From NCBI GenBank assembly GCA_027625915.1, contig JANTQA010000015.1:434001-498000 (forward strand): a stretch of DNA of 64,000 bases, read 5' to 3'. The DNA comes from Anaeramoeba flamelloides (Eukaryota; Metamonada; Anaeramoebidae). Each line of letters begins with the position of its first letter. Position 1 is the first letter of the stretch. The position numbers and the translations under genes are program-made. Below are positions 23,679-37,850 of the stretch, in pieces. The notes under the pieces are model-generated. The model was not told the origin of the DNA, did not search any database, and saw only the letters and a list, made by a program, of their open reading frames with translations.

Positions 23679-25387
23679 ATGAAAAATTTTCGACTTTCAA
23701 TCCTTTTTGAAAAGTTCCTAAATAATTTCGAAAATAGAAAAAGAAAGTTGTATAAGAAGAAGCCTATTGATGTCGTTTGAGAATTTCTTTTTAACTTTCA
23801 AATTTATCAAATTTACATTAGAAAATTGAACTTCAAATTCGCTCCAAAAGTAATCCTTTTTTACTTATTACTTCTTGATATATGATAATTTCTTTTGATC
23901 ACTTCCCAAGCGGAATTTCACAAACGCTACCACTTTAATCTCCAAAAGTGAACACTAACCAATCTTTAAAACAACAAATTAAAAAGAAACAAGGTCCTCA
24001 ACATCATTAAAAAAAAAATTCTCTGGATCTCTAAAATTACATAAAGACATTTTAGTTATGTTCCCATGAAAAACCACTTAGAGTTACTGGTTCTTTAATT
24101 TATTAATAATTAAACATTTTTCAAAGTTTCCCTCTTTCAAGTGTTCTAATGTGACAAAAATCAAATAACAAAAAAAAAAAAAAAAATAGTCTCTTGGAAG
24201 TAAAAGTTAAGAAGTGTTCACTTTTAGAGAGAAATGAAAAAACAATCTTGTTGGGTAAAAAATTGTAAAAAACAGAGAATACAAATAGTTGAGAGACAGA
24301 GAGTGTAGGAAACCTTCAGAGGAAAACTTTGTCAGTTTTATTTCAAAAACCTAGTGAGGTATCAGATGAATACCAAACACAATTCAGCCCATTTACTAAT
24401 AATTTAACCAATCAAAGAGAATGTACGAAGTCAATACCTATTACTTTTTTTTCTGTAATTTATCACTTTCTGAAATTTGAAAAAATAATTTTTTCAAATA
24501 AATATTACCAACTAAGTGCAAAATTTTGAAGAATTGATGAGAGAAGAAAATGAGAAAAATCACAAGTTCTCTCATTTACATACCCAATCTACAACATCAA
24601 TTGAATTTTAGATCGTAATCAAAATTGAAAAAACATCATTTTTAGTTCAAGGATACCTAACAGAATGTGTGCCTTTTTTAAAAAAAGATTCACTTCCACA
24701 AACCAAACTAAAATAGGGTTATCCTTTAACAGATTCAATTACAGCAATGAGAATCCGTACACTGGAAAATTGAACGAATTATGGGGTGAAAGAACAAAGG
24801 TACTCATTTAAACACTTCTTTTTTACCAACAAACCAACTTTTTATCATTTTCTTATGGCTTTTGGCTTTACAAAAACAAAAAAAAAAAAAAAACAAAACC
24901 ATCAAAAAAGGATCGTTGCACAAAATGGTATCTCAAATTTTCAAAAGAAATTGTCAAAAATCAGTTTCTTCAAACAAATTGCTATTCATTTGAATACCTA
25001 AAAAGGACCTTAATTGTTTTGAATGAGATCAAAAATATTATGGAAAAAGGTAATAATTCCCTATTCTTGGTTTCCTTTCTTTCTCTGCTTTTGAAAAATA
25101 AATTAATTTTCATTTTGGTTACTTGTCAAAACGAAGGGGTGCTTTTTTAGACACCTTTAACAGATCTTTGAAAAACAAATCTTTTGAGAAAGAATAAGAT
25201 CACTTTTGTTCTGAATAAATATCTTGATGGTGATAAAAAAAATAACAAAGATACCCATGATTTTGGCTGTAACACTCCCACTTTATGCTTACAATTTAAT
25301 CCAAATACGACCAATTGTTTTGACCAATTCATATCCGTAATACTCCAAAAATTTTATTTTAACTGCTTGAGAAAATTTGTCAAATAA
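23679..25387 (+). CDS. Candidate multi-exon gene, structure unresolved
   Basis: This stretch is less AT-rich than its surroundings and holds several protein-like blocks on the plus strand separated by stops and possible GT-AG introns. Blocks: 23679-23780 (MKNFRLSILFEKFLNNFENR...), about 24300-24454 (ending before GTAATT), 24717-24799 (NENPYTGKLNELWGERTK, then GTACTC), 24911-25049 (DRCTKWYLKFSKEIVKNQFL, then FEYLKRTLIVLNEIKNI, before GTAATA) and about 25165-25387 (KNKITFVLNKYLDG...FVK stop). The third and fourth blocks join in phase through AAAG at 24910. The W-rich helix followed by LKRTLIVLNEI weakly recalls THO complex subunit 2, but that rests on a few residues. I could not phase all exons, so boundaries and even a single-gene reading are uncertain. 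Confidence 0.3.
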
Positions 25388-25734
25388 TCAAACACCAATC
25401 CACAATATAAAATGTCTGTTCAACAATACTAGAGAACAAAAAAGTGCAAAAGAAAATGGAACATTTTGTTTTTGATTTGTTTTTTTTCAAATTTCTGAGA
25501 ATGGAAAAAAAGAACAAAAAATTCTATTTTTGAAAGTTTAAAAGACAAAAAAAAACATCAAAATTGAATGAAAATGATGTTTGTTATTATATTACAAGAA
25601 TTACATTAATTTGAGAATTTTTATTTTTTAGAATTCTCACAATAAAAAAGAAAAATTAAACAAATTAATTTAGTTGTTTTCAGTTGGGTTTAAAATTGTC
25701 ATTTTGAAATCAAATCAAATCATTTAAAAAAATC

Positions 25735-26575
25735 GGTTATTAGAGAAATTTGTTTTCATTTTTTTTAATTGTTCAGATTAGTAAGAGGAAATTTTCTGAA
25801 TGATAATTTTACAAAAAAGTATTATGCGATCTTAAAAAAAAAATTAACTATTCGAATTAGAAAATCAAAAGTTAACCCAACACATCTAAATTCCAACAAT
25901 TTAGAATTTCTATGAAATGTTAAAAACAAGAAAACTTTAATTTTAATTGTAAACTTTCTTGTAAAAATAAGAATTTGCAAATTTAGAATAGATGTAAAGT
26001 TATTGTTTCGATGTCAGATTTGTACATTGTAGTAAACTTGAATTGATAAAACCCCCTTTTTTAAATTCAATATTTCGTCAAATTTGAGAACAAAAACTTT
26101 TAAAAAAAGTATTTTTTTTTTATAAATTATTGATTTCAAGGTTACCTTATTGTCTCTTAAGGTTTTACAATAAACACATCAAAAAAAAAAAAAAAAAAAC
26201 GAAAATTGGAAGTTTTAGAAACCAAAAAACACAATCTATGGGTGTAAAAAGAACCAGAACGAAAAATATATTACTTTTTTGATATTTTTATAGAATTAAA
26301 AAAACAAGGATCTGTGAAGAAAATTTAATTAAAACAAAAACTGATATTTATCGTCAAGTTTACAATTAAAATTAAAGTTTTCTTGTTTTTAACATTTCAT
26401 AGAAATTCTAAATTGTTAGGATTTAGATGTGTTGGGTTAACTTTTGATTTTCTAATTGGAATGGTTAATTTTTTTTTTTAAGAGTGAACTACTTTTTTGT
26501 AAAAATATCATTATGAAAATTTCCTCTAACTAATCTGAACAATTACAAAAATGAAAACAAATTTCTCTATTAAAT
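25735..26575. mobile_element. Large inverted repeat / fold-back element
   Basis: Arms of about 230 bp (about 25741-25970 and 26345-26570) are near complements. Shared pieces include TAGAGAAATTTGTTTTCATT, AATTGTTCAGATTAGT, AAAAGTTAACCCAACACATC and TTTCTATGAAATGTTAAAAA. The 375-bp centre is unrelated AT-rich sequence. No coding capacity is seen; target duplications are not clear. Confidence 0.55.
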
Positions 26576-26749
26576 GATTTTTTTGAATAACCTGGTTTTA
26601 TTACAAAATGTCTCTTGTTGATAATTTAGGTGGGCCAATGAGTCAAAAGTCTGAGAATTCAATGCCAGATCAAGAATCAAAAAAAAAAATGAAAATTTTT
26701 TATTATTATTATTATTGAAGAGATGTGGCTCAACAAAATTACCACCTGT

Positions 26750-27395
26750 TTGCCGTTAGGTTTTTTTGAGTTTTCTATTTATTTAGAAAATCAATAGATT
26801 TTCGTTAGGTTTTTTTGAGTTTTCTATTTATTTAGAAAATCAATAGATTTTCGTTAGGTTTTTTTGAGTTTTCTATTTATTTAGAAAATCAATAGATTTT
26901 CGAAATAAAATAGAAAACCTCAAAAAAACCTAGAACACTTCAGAAATAAAATAGAAAACCTCAAAAAAACCTAGAACACTTCAGAAATAAAATAGAAAAC
27001 CTCAAAAAAACCTAGAACACTTCAGAAATAAAATAGAAAACCTCAAAAAAACCTAGAAAACTTTACAAATAAAACATAAAACCACAAGAAAACCTAGGCA
27101 CTTGACAGAACTCTACTGCACCCGCGTTAGTTTTTTTTTAATTTGAGAAATAAACTGAAAATTAAATAAATTTTCGGTTTATTTCTCAATTAAAAAAAAC
27201 CGCTGTTAGGTTTTCTAGAATTTAAAAGAATTGATTAATATTTTTGATTTACCTTAATTTTTTTGAATTCTGAAAAGAGTTGTTTGGTTTTTGTTACTTT
27301 TTTAATTGTAAAGAAAATTTATTTAATTTTCTTTTCGTTTCAAAAATTAACAAAAAACCAAGGCACTCTACGACACTTGACGGCACTTGTCTAAA
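26750..27395. repeat. Modular palindrome array L4 with expanded arms
   Basis: Starts with three direct copies, 49 bp apart (26754, 26803, 26852), of a left half-arm beginning CGTTAGG and containing GAGTTTTCTATTTATTTAG. Four copies of the right half-arm follow, 41 bp apart (26902, 26943, 26984, 27025), containing AAATAGAAAACCTCAAAAAA, plus a diverged fifth. Further hairpins of the other two types follow, with linkers AGGCACTTGACAG and CTACGACACTTGACGGCACT. The array ends about 320 bp before the BEACH coding region. Confidence 0.7.
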
Positions 27396-27716
27396 ATCAT
27401 AAATTTCTTTAACTTTTTTTATCCTATCTATAATTTAGGTAAGATTATAATTTATCGGATATCTTTTCTTTTTAAAAAAAAAAAAAGAAAATAAAAAAAA
27501 ATATTTTTCAACAAAAACAAGAAAAAGGTTGAGTGAATAAGAAATAAAAATTAAAAACAATCATTAACAACATGATCAAAAAAAAAATTAATATCTTGTT
27601 GCGGAATTGGCTTTTAAGACTTTTATTCAAAATCAAATTATACAAGAAATAATTTAAATCAATTTACTTTTACATTAAATTTATTTTAATTTTTCTTTAT
27701 TTTTTACTTTGAACAG

Positions 27717-29677
27717 AAACAAAAATTTTAAAAACAAAAGTACAGAAGGAAGGAAAACATTGTTTAAATACAAAAGACAAAAAAAACAAAGAACAAGAAG
27801 AACAAGAACAAGAACAAGAAACAGAGAACATTGGGCAAAAAAAAAGAAAAGAAAAAAATGTGAATGGAAAAAAACAAAAACTAGGAAAAAACAAAAATAA
27901 AAAGGAACGAGAAGAAAAAAATGAGAAAGAAGAAGAAAAAGAAATCGAGAAAGAACCAGAACAAGAACAAGAAATGGAATTGCTTTGTTTTGAATTATTA
28001 ATTTCTTTTAAAGTCGTTATCTTATTTTGTTCTGATATTTCAAAACATCAAATTTTAATAAAAAATGGGCTATTTCATTTATTTCAAAGTTATTTTCAAA
28101 CATTTCTCCAAGTATTAAAAATATTAAAACAAAGGATCCAAATACTGAATTTGGGAGGAAACAAAAAATTGTGTTTCAATTCGAGTGCCTTATTTGTATT
28201 ATTCCAAAAAACATTTTCATCAATATTGGAAGTATTATTTTTGTTCATTATTAATCACGATTTATTAATCAAAGCATTAGTTCAACATAAATTATTCCAA
28301 AGTTTGTTTGAATTATTCAGTGAATTACATCAATTAAAAAATATTTCATTATTTAATACTCAATTCATTTCCCAAATCAAAAATCAAATTATTAGTTTTT
28401 TAAGTTCAATATTGCCATTTTACGAAAACGATCCAGCTGGTAGCTTTAAATTTATCATTCAAAAATTATTTCAATTACTAACCATCAAACCTTTAAATGG
28501 AAAGAATTTAATAGACATAAAATTAAATTCAGATTTCCTCAATGGTATTACAGATGAAAAAAAAATTAACATTTCCATTGATCTTGATATTCTGAAATTA
28601 CAAAATAAAAAATTAACCAATGAAAAAGAAGAAATGGAATATTATAATTTATCTTTAATATTAATTCAATTATTACCGGATTTACAAAGGATTTACCAAT
28701 CGGTTTCAATATTTTTAACCAAGGAATCTAATTTCAATAATTATATATTAGATTTGATCATTTGGATTGTTGAAAAATTCCCAATAAAAATGAATTTGAA
28801 TGATAACCAAAAGATCCTAACAAAGTCTATTGGAATAGAAAATAACCCTAAAGCCAATACCAACGAGAATGTTAACAATAACGGAATAAGCAATAATAAT
28901 AATAATAATAATAATAATAATTATCGAAATGATAAGATAAAATTTGAAATAAAATCTCATTTATTAAATGAAAAGCAAGCAAAAAAAATTTCTCTACAAG
29001 ATCAAACTTTTATTGTTTATAACGAAACTTTAGATGACATATTTTTTCAATTAAAACAATTAATCCAAAAAAGTATTTCTAATGGGAAATTAATAATGAA
29101 AAATGAAAATTATTTATTAAAAAAAATTATTAAAAAATTTTTTTGTTTATTTAAAAAAAAAAACTTACATATTATTTGCAATCTCAAATTAATAATTTTT
29201 ATATTTATTTAAAAATTAAAATACCATTAATTCAATTATCCCTTTTAAAGCTAATCTATTTATTTTTTAATAATTTAATTATCCCAGAACCAATATATCA
29301 ATTATTTAGGAAATATAAAGCTTGGGAAACAATTTTTTTTACAGATTTTTTTTTCCACCAATTAAATGATCAAATTAATTATGATTCACACGCTTTAATT
29401 GCATTTGAAAATTTAGAATCAATTGTGTTAAATTTGTTTGAACATTTTGTATTAATTAGTCAAGATATTAATTATGAATTAAATAATTGGTTAGTTTTTT
29501 TTAAAAAAAGTAATAAGAATGAGGATTTACAAATATTATTATTAAATTCTATTGAAAAATTATTTCAAAATAGACCAATTGAAATAAGAAATTGGTTATA
29601 CACTTCGAAAACAATTTTATTAATTATTGATATAATCAACAATAAACCGTTTAAACAAAGGAATTCAAAAAACAGCA

Positions 29678-29731
<54 letters not shown>

Positions 29732-31973
29732 GCAACAACAATAACAACAACAACAACAACAACAACAATAACAACAATAACAATAACACTAACAATAAAG
29801 CATATAAGAATAAGAACAATAAATTAGTTATTATTTGTTTACAAATTTTTGATTATTTTTTAGGAAATATTAAAATGAGAAAAATATTAAATAACGCTGC
29901 CACCAATAAGAATAATTTAGAGATTTACCATAGAAAAATTTTTACTTGTTTAGTAAATTTATTAAGAATTGAATCAACAAAGAGTTTTTCTTTATATCAC
30001 CTTTTATCATTACTAACGGAAATTAAACAGTTTCCAATCAATCAGGCTTTGTTTGATTCCTTATCAAATATATTAAAATTTTTGATAATTAATTATTATA
30101 GCAATATTAAAAATAATTATCAAGGTATTTCAATTCAATTATTTTTAAAAAAAATAATTAATCTTTTAAATAAAAATAAAAGACCATTACAAAAACAAAT
30201 TGCTCATTCAAATTTTTTCAATAATTTATTACTAATTTATAAAATAAACCAAAACTACAATGTAAAATCCAAGAACAATTCAAATAATAATCATAATATT
30301 ACTGAAACCGCCACCACTAATAATACTAATACCAATATTAAAACTACTAATAATATTCTGCGATATGCTTATAATAATGCAATATTATTTGATTCCTTAT
30401 TGTTATTAAAAAAATGTTTTGAAAATAACATTTTTGTGTTAAAAAATTTTTATTTTAAAACCAAAATAACATTATTTATTAAATATATTACAATTATTTT
30501 TCAAAGTGGTGATAAAAAAAAAATCTTTCAATGTTTGTTAGATTTATTAATATGCAATGAATTGCCTTTTAATATTGAAAACAATTACACAATACAAAAT
30601 TTAGGGTTAATTAAGATATTATTCCATTCATTGAAAAATGATCAGGCTTATTTCCCACAATTATTAAACATTTTTTTGTTAATTTCAAAAAAATCTTTAT
30701 CCAATACAATCAATTTAAGCAAATATTTAATTGACGAATTGTTTATTAACATTTATTATAACGAAAAATCCGAAAAACAAAATCCGAAATCAAATATCTA
30801 CAATAATGAATTAATTGATTTATTTAGTTATTTAGGAAAATATTATTTAACACCTAAACAATTGAATAACATTTTTTCCAAGATTAAACTACAGCCTAAC
30901 GGCAATTGCTCGAATAAATTATTAATTATTTTAGAGAATATTACCAATCTACAAAAAAGAAATAAATTTAAAAATTTGATTTCAATGAAAAAACGAAAAG
31001 AAATGTTGTTACCAACCGAAGAATCCTTTTTCAATTTCACAGGAAAAAACTCTTCAATCATTTTACCAAAATTAAAATATTTGGATTATAGAATCTTTTC
31101 TTTTACTTGTTGGCTTTGCAATGAAGGATACTTAAACAATAAACCCAGAATATTTAGTTTTTTTAATAATGATTTCACTATTGGGTTTGAATGTTATTTA
31201 AAAAGATGTAGAAGCTCCGAAAATAATAAAAAAGGCCACAGTAAAAGCAAAAGTAAAACCAAAAGCAACTATAAAAATAAAACTAAAAGCAAAGGAAAAA
31301 GCAAAAGCAAAAATAAAGTTGAAAATATTAAACAAAACAATAATGAAAATGAAATCATAGTCCAATTAATTTTTAAAGAAATTATTAAAAATAAAGCCCA
31401 AAAAATAAAATTAAATTTACCAAAAGATTTTAATATCAATAAATGGAATTTTTTTTCATTATCAAGACAATTAAAAAATAAAAGAAAAATAATTACAAAA
31501 ATATATTTTAATAATCAATTATTAATTATACAGAAAATGAATTCAATTGTTTTAAAAAATATTTTTATGAGATATAATAGAATAGGTAGTAAATTTAATA
31601 TAAACAAATCTCGGAATGAAAATTGTTTTAATGGCCATATGAATTATATTAATGTATTTTTTAAAACATTGAAAAATGAAGAAATCAATTATCTTTATTA
31701 TTCAAAAAAATATAGTAATTCAATTTATCAAAAATTAAATAAAAAATTAATTCTAAGTTATAAAGGAAATGCAGTTTATAGCGATAAGTGTGTAAATTTG
31801 AGTCCTCATTATAATTACACAAATGGGCAATTATTAAATGTAAATGTATTAAATATACAATTCCCAGAAAAAATTTTATTGTCGATTGGTGGTATAAGAA
31901 ATATTTTCCCATTATTTATTCAAAAAAATAAACAAAGAAATGGTTTGTTGTAACACTGACAATGATAACCCTG

Positions 31974-32017
<44 letters not shown>

Positions 32018-32442
32018 TTTAAACAGAATATATTAATTTTAATGAATTTATTAATACATAAATCAATTCAAATTAATTTTTTAAAAATTAAAGGTTTTAA
32101 AATTTTATCTTATTTATTTTTTAATTTATTAAATCCTAAAATTATTACTAAAGAGATCTTAAAAAATTTTACAGATATTTTTGATTATTTTACAAATGAA
32201 ACATTATATTATTTTTTAAAAAAATTTTATATTAAATAATAATTTATGGATACATGCCACAATTAAAATACAAATAAAAATAATTAAAATATTAAATATT
32301 TATTTATTTAATTTTGACGAGAATTATTTCAATAAATTGAAATTTCAGAAAATTATCGATTTTTTTAAAAATTTTTTATTAAATTATTCCAAAATTTTTC
32401 ATAATAATAAATATTATATTAATAATCACAACATCAATAATA

Positions 32443-32487
<45 letters not shown>

Positions 32488-33946
32488 TTAATACCACTAC
32501 CAATAATAATAATAATAATGGTGATGATAATAAAATAAAGATGAATAAATTAATAAATTTAATAATTAATTTAATTGAAAAAATTTTAATTAAAAAAAAC
32601 TTGTAATTATAATAATTTAGTTCTTGTATTAAATTTATTAATTCCAATTAAGAATATTACCATTTTAAAGAATTTTTTTACTTTAATTTTTAAATTAATT
32701 ATTTCAAATTCAATAATTAATTTAAATGATCAATTGTTATATAAGTTATTAGATTATTTTATTTATTTTTTAATAAAAAAAACCAATTGGATTAAACCAA
32801 TTGATTTTAACTATTATATTAAAAATTCTAATTAAAATAAAATCAATTAATTTTAATGAATCAAGTTTAAAAATATTATCGAATTATTTATCAAAAATTG
32901 AACCAGATTATTATTCAATAGATTTATTAAATTTTTTTTTATTAAATAAAAATAATAAGAATAATAATAATAATAAAAATGATAATGACGACAATGCAAT
33001 GAGAATTAATTTAAATTTCCAGAATACAAGATTTATTAAAATTGTACTAAAATCAATAAATAATCAAATTAACCAGTTTAGCTTAGATTTATTAAGTGAA
33101 ATTTTGGGTATTATCCAATATACCTCAATAAATAATTTGGAATTATTTACAAATATTATCGAGTGGCCTTCATTATTGATCAATTTAATTGATTTTAATT
33201 TATTAATTAATAAAAAATACCAACCAATTATTTCAATCCCCACAATTTTAAATAATATTATTGAAAAAATTGAAATTAATAAATTTAAAAAAATATTACA
33301 GGGAAAAAATAAAATTAAAATTAAAGTAAATGGGATCATTATAAAACTTTTTTCTCAAATATTTTTAAATTTTGTTTTAAAAAAAAAAGAAGGTTGGTAT
33401 ACTGTAGTAAACATTATTTATATTATTGAAAAAATTACTTTTAAAAAACCAATACTTTTTCAAATTACTTTACTGAAATTAATTCTTGGTCATTTCCTCG
33501 ATTCTTTATTAAATGAAATAAACACAATAATAAATAATGTAACTAATAGTAAAAACATTTTTAATAAAATTGAAAAAAAAAGCCCCTATTTATTTCCCAA
33601 CCTCTTTAAATTTATAGAAACTATTGAACAATACATAATTACTATTCAATTTAAAATCGATAACAATAACAATAACAACAATATTAATAATAATAAAGAG
33701 AGCAACAATGATAACAATAACAATAGCAAAGAGAACAACAATAACAATGAAATATATTATTATTTAATTTTTAGTGAATTATTTGAAAAAATTTTTTCAA
33801 TATTTCAAACTTTAAGATTTTTTGATAATCAAATGATTAAATTTTTAACAATGAAAAATAAATTAAAAATAAATAAATTTAATAAAAATTCCCAAAATAA
33901 AAATCTTAACAACCAGTTTTATAATAACATCAACAATAATAATAAT

Positions 33947-33988
<42 letters not shown>

Positions 33989-36900
33989 AATAATAATAAT
34001 AATAACAAGAATAATGGAGAAATTGATAATTTAGTTAATAACATTTTAAATTTTTATTGTTTAGGACTAAGAAAATCACACTTTAATATAAATATTTTAA
34101 ATTCATTTAATAAATTAAATCCATATTTTTCTCAAAAATCTTTTGGAAAATCGACACATGTCAAAAAAAGTGTATTATTTATTTTTTATGGTTTAATGAA
34201 AGAATTACAAGAAACGCCAAAATTAAATAATTATGAAAAAGTACATAATTTTATTCAGAATCATCATCAAAATTTAAATATATTTATTAATAATAATAAC
34301 AAAAATTCTAATGATATTAGTTTGCAGAAAAATAAAAATTTTTTAAATTATCTTGATAATTCAAAAAACAAATTAGATAAAAAATTATTAAATTCATTAA
34401 TTAATAAAAATTTAAAAAAAAAAATATCGCAATTTTTTTCTGAAAATTTTGTTTCTAATTATGATGAATTAATTAATCAAGGAAAAAACTTTAATAATTT
34501 AAAACAAATCATAAAAAATCAATATTTGATTGATATTAATAACTTAAAAAAAAATAATGCGAATGAACTAATTCAAAATAATGAATTAAAAAACAAATTC
34601 CACAAATTAAATATTCAACCAAAAATTGACTGTGAAAACAAAAGAATATTTAATTTAAAATTCAAAATGAAAAAAAAAAATATTAAAATATCAAAAAATT
34701 TAATTCAATGGGAAAGAAATTTATTAGTCAAGTTTTATTACACTAGTTCTGGGAAAATCCCTGGAATTGGTTGGAAATTAGATAATACTTTTAATGAGAT
34801 ATATATGAGAAAGAAATTGAAGATCAATTGGGAACATGAAGTTCATTTAAACAAAGCTGCCTTCCCAGATAAACTCCTTATAAAGGATCAAATTAAAGAT
34901 AAAAAAATAATTCCAAAATCCGCAATGATCACTTATAAATTAACCGATCTATTTTTTATTGAAAATGATTTTAAAAATAATTATGAAGAGTTGAAAAATC
35001 AAAACAATAGCATTAATAGCCCAAATGAAAACAATAAAAACAACAACAATAATAATAGCAATCACAATCACAATCACAACCACAACCACAATCACAATCA
35101 CAATAATAGTGACATTGAAGAAAATTTGAATGAAAAGGAAATTATTTTGGAAGATAATTTAAAAAACAATAAAATTTTGTTGGAAATACCTACAATTAGA
35201 ATCAAATTAATGTCAAAAATTAAGGGAATTATTCAAATTACTGACACTTCGATCTCTTTTTATATTTATAACCAAAAAAATGAAATATCCACAATAAAAA
35301 ATTGGAATTTAACAGAGATTAAAGAAATTTGTTATCGCAGATATCTTTTAGAACATAACGCTATTGAAATTTTTTTAAATACAAATAAAAGTTTATTTTT
35401 TTCTTTCGACAAAAATGAAAGAAAGAAATTTTGTGAGATTTTGTTCCAAAAAACTATTTTGGGTAAAAAATTGAAAAATTTCCCCAAAAAATTTGAAAAA
35501 AAAAAATTGGAAAATTATACTAAATTATGGCAAAATCGACAAATTTCAAATTTTGATTATCTAATGATAATAAACAAAATATCTGGTAGAAATTATAATG
35601 ATCTTTCTCAGTAAATAATTCTTTTTTTTAATCTTATATTATTATTTTTTTTTTGAAGAAACTGATATTAAGAATTGCTTTTTTTTTTTTCTTTTTTTTT
35701 TTTTTTACATTCTTTATTTTTTCTCAAATAAATAGATATCCAATTTTTCCATGGATCATTTCAAATTATAGTAGTGAAAAACTTGATTTAAGTGATCGAA
35801 ATAATTATAGGGATCTAACAAAGCCCATAGGCGCTTTAACAGCAAAAAGATTAAATGATTGTATTGAGCGTTATTCATTACTTGCTCAAACCACAGATGA
35901 ATCATTACCACCCTTCCATTACGGATCACATTATTCTTCACCGGGTGTTGTACTTTTTTATTTATTGCGTCTTGAACCATATACTTCGTTTAATATCGAG
36001 TTTCAAGGTATAAAACAAATATATTTTTTTTTTTATTATAATTTTTTGTAAATATTTTTAAAAAAAATATTAAAGCATTAAAATATTTTTTTATGAAATA
36101 TTAAAGTATTCTATAAAAAAAACATTAAAGCATTTTTAATGAATCTAAACAAATATAAATATCTAAATAATAATTTTTTAATTTCTATAATCAATTAATG
36201 ATAAAAAAAAAAAAAAAAAAAAAAAAATCAATAATAGGAGGGAAATTTGATCACGCTGATAGGCTTTTCCAATCAATGGAGATTATTTGGGACAATGTTA
36301 CAACATTAGCGTCTGATGTTAAAGAATTAATACCAGAATTTTTTTATTTACCAGAATTTTTAGAGAATGGCGAAAATGTCAATTTTGGACAAACACAAGA
36401 AGGGAAAAAAATTGATAGTGTTGAGTTACCTCCATGGGCAAACAACTCTGCAGAAGAGTTTATAAGAATTAATAGAGAAGCTTTAGAATCAGATTATGTC
36501 AGTGAACATTTAAACCATTGGATTGATTTAATTTTTGGATTTAAGCAAAGAGGTGAAGAAGCAGTTAAAGCCCATAATGTCTTCTATTATATAACGTATG
36601 AAGGTTTATTTGACGTGGATAAAATTGAAGATGAGAAATATCGAAACAGCATCAAATTGCAAATCGAAAGTTATGGCCAAACGCCAATGCAAATCTTCCA
36701 TACTCCACATCCAAGTCGAAATAAAGCGTTACAAAAGCCTTTAGATAATTTCCAAACATTATTAATCAATAAAAAATTTGAAATTTCTTCGCCGTCATTT
36801 AATTTAAATCGAAACAAAAACAAGAACAAGAGCTGGAATAAAAGTAAAATCAAAAAAAATACCAATAAAAATAAATCAAAAAACCAAAAGCCCAATTTAA

Positions 36901-37850
36901 AGAAACAAGAAAAAAATGGGAATCAATTAACACGATCACCGATAATTTGGTTAAAATTCTTAAACAAAGATCTCATGATGGTAAACCGAAATGGGGATTA
37001 TGATTTTTTAAAATTTGATTCCTTAAATCAAATAAGTAGGTGGGCCGAGGAAACTTTGAAACACTTAGGAACACCTTTCAAAACTGTGCATTTTAATTTC
37101 CAAAATTGCATTGATTGTATGGAAAACGAAAAGATTTTAGTAATTACTAACTGCTGGGAAAACCATTTTAAAATTTTAAAAGTTACCAACAAAGATAGCC
37201 AAGAGCATTTAACTCTGATCAAATGTATTAATTATCATCAGAATGTAATTAACTGCTGTAAGATAAATAAAGAATTTTTGGCGATCGGCTCTCAGGATAG
37301 CTCAATTTCGATTTGGAAAATGAGCGAAAACGGGCAAATTTCAGAAAGCCCATTAATCGTCATATACAGCCAATTAGACCAAATACTATGCGTCGACTTG
37401 AACGTTAATTTGGACATTGTAGTTTCTGGCTCAAAGGACGGTAGAATTTTAATAAACCACCTAAACAACGGCAAGGTGATGAAAAATATTTCTTTCAAAG
37501 ATGAATACTCCCAAAAAAAATTACAGATCTTATTTATAAAAATTTTATTCAACGGCAAAATCATTGCCCAACTATCAAACAAAACCTTAATTTTGATTAG
37601 TTTAAATGGTAAAGTTTTGAAAAAATTACCCAAATTCATAATCAAATGCTGGGCATTTTCAAAAAATCATGACTACATGTTTTGTGGTGTTGAAAACACT
37701 GTATATATGATCAAAGTTTCTGAGTTGAAAATTATTTTTAGATGGAAACTGTCAAACAAAATTTCTGCGTTGCAACTTTCTCAGAATGATAACTATTTAA
37801 TTGTTGGGTTTTCCGATGGCGAATGGTCAACTATTAAATTAGTCACTTAA
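27717..37850 (+). CDS. Neurobeachin-type BEACH-WD40 protein
   Basis: About 3,258 codons. Large BEACH proteins are membrane-traffic scaffolds. After an acidic/Lys-rich start comes a long helical-repeat region with poly-Asn insertions. A concanavalin-like domain follows (about 31035-31930: RIFSFTCWLCNEGY, ending GGIRNIFPLF), then a PH-BEACH domain (about 34600-35480). The BEACH domain spans about 35520-36720 (QISNFDYLMIINKISGRNYN, YPIFPWII, FDHADRLF, PPWANNSAEEFI, FGFKQRG, FYYITYEG). WD repeats run to the end. Two introns are exact: 35611-35735 joins LS to QYPIFPWII, and 36008-36237 joins IEFQG to GKFD. CAG at 27714-27716 looks like an acceptor; its phase implies an upstream exon, not found. 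The first in-frame ATG is at 27974. The frame changes at five A runs: 29153-29163, 31922-31928, 32218-32224, 32592-32599, 32775-32782. Confidence 0.85.

Noticed and set aside
26608-26725. Possible first exon of the BEACH gene (MSLVDNLGGPMSQKS)
   Set aside because: Composition is suggestive, but no donor gives the phase required by the acceptor at 27716.
29565-29819. Poly-Leu minus-strand frame
   Set aside because: Shadow of the poly-Asn run in the BEACH gene.
31950-32026. GT-AG intron to explain the BEACH frame change
   Set aside because: Joining GTAACA to TTTAAACAG leads straight to a stop, and the Asn-rich sequence between them reads as coding after the A-run change.
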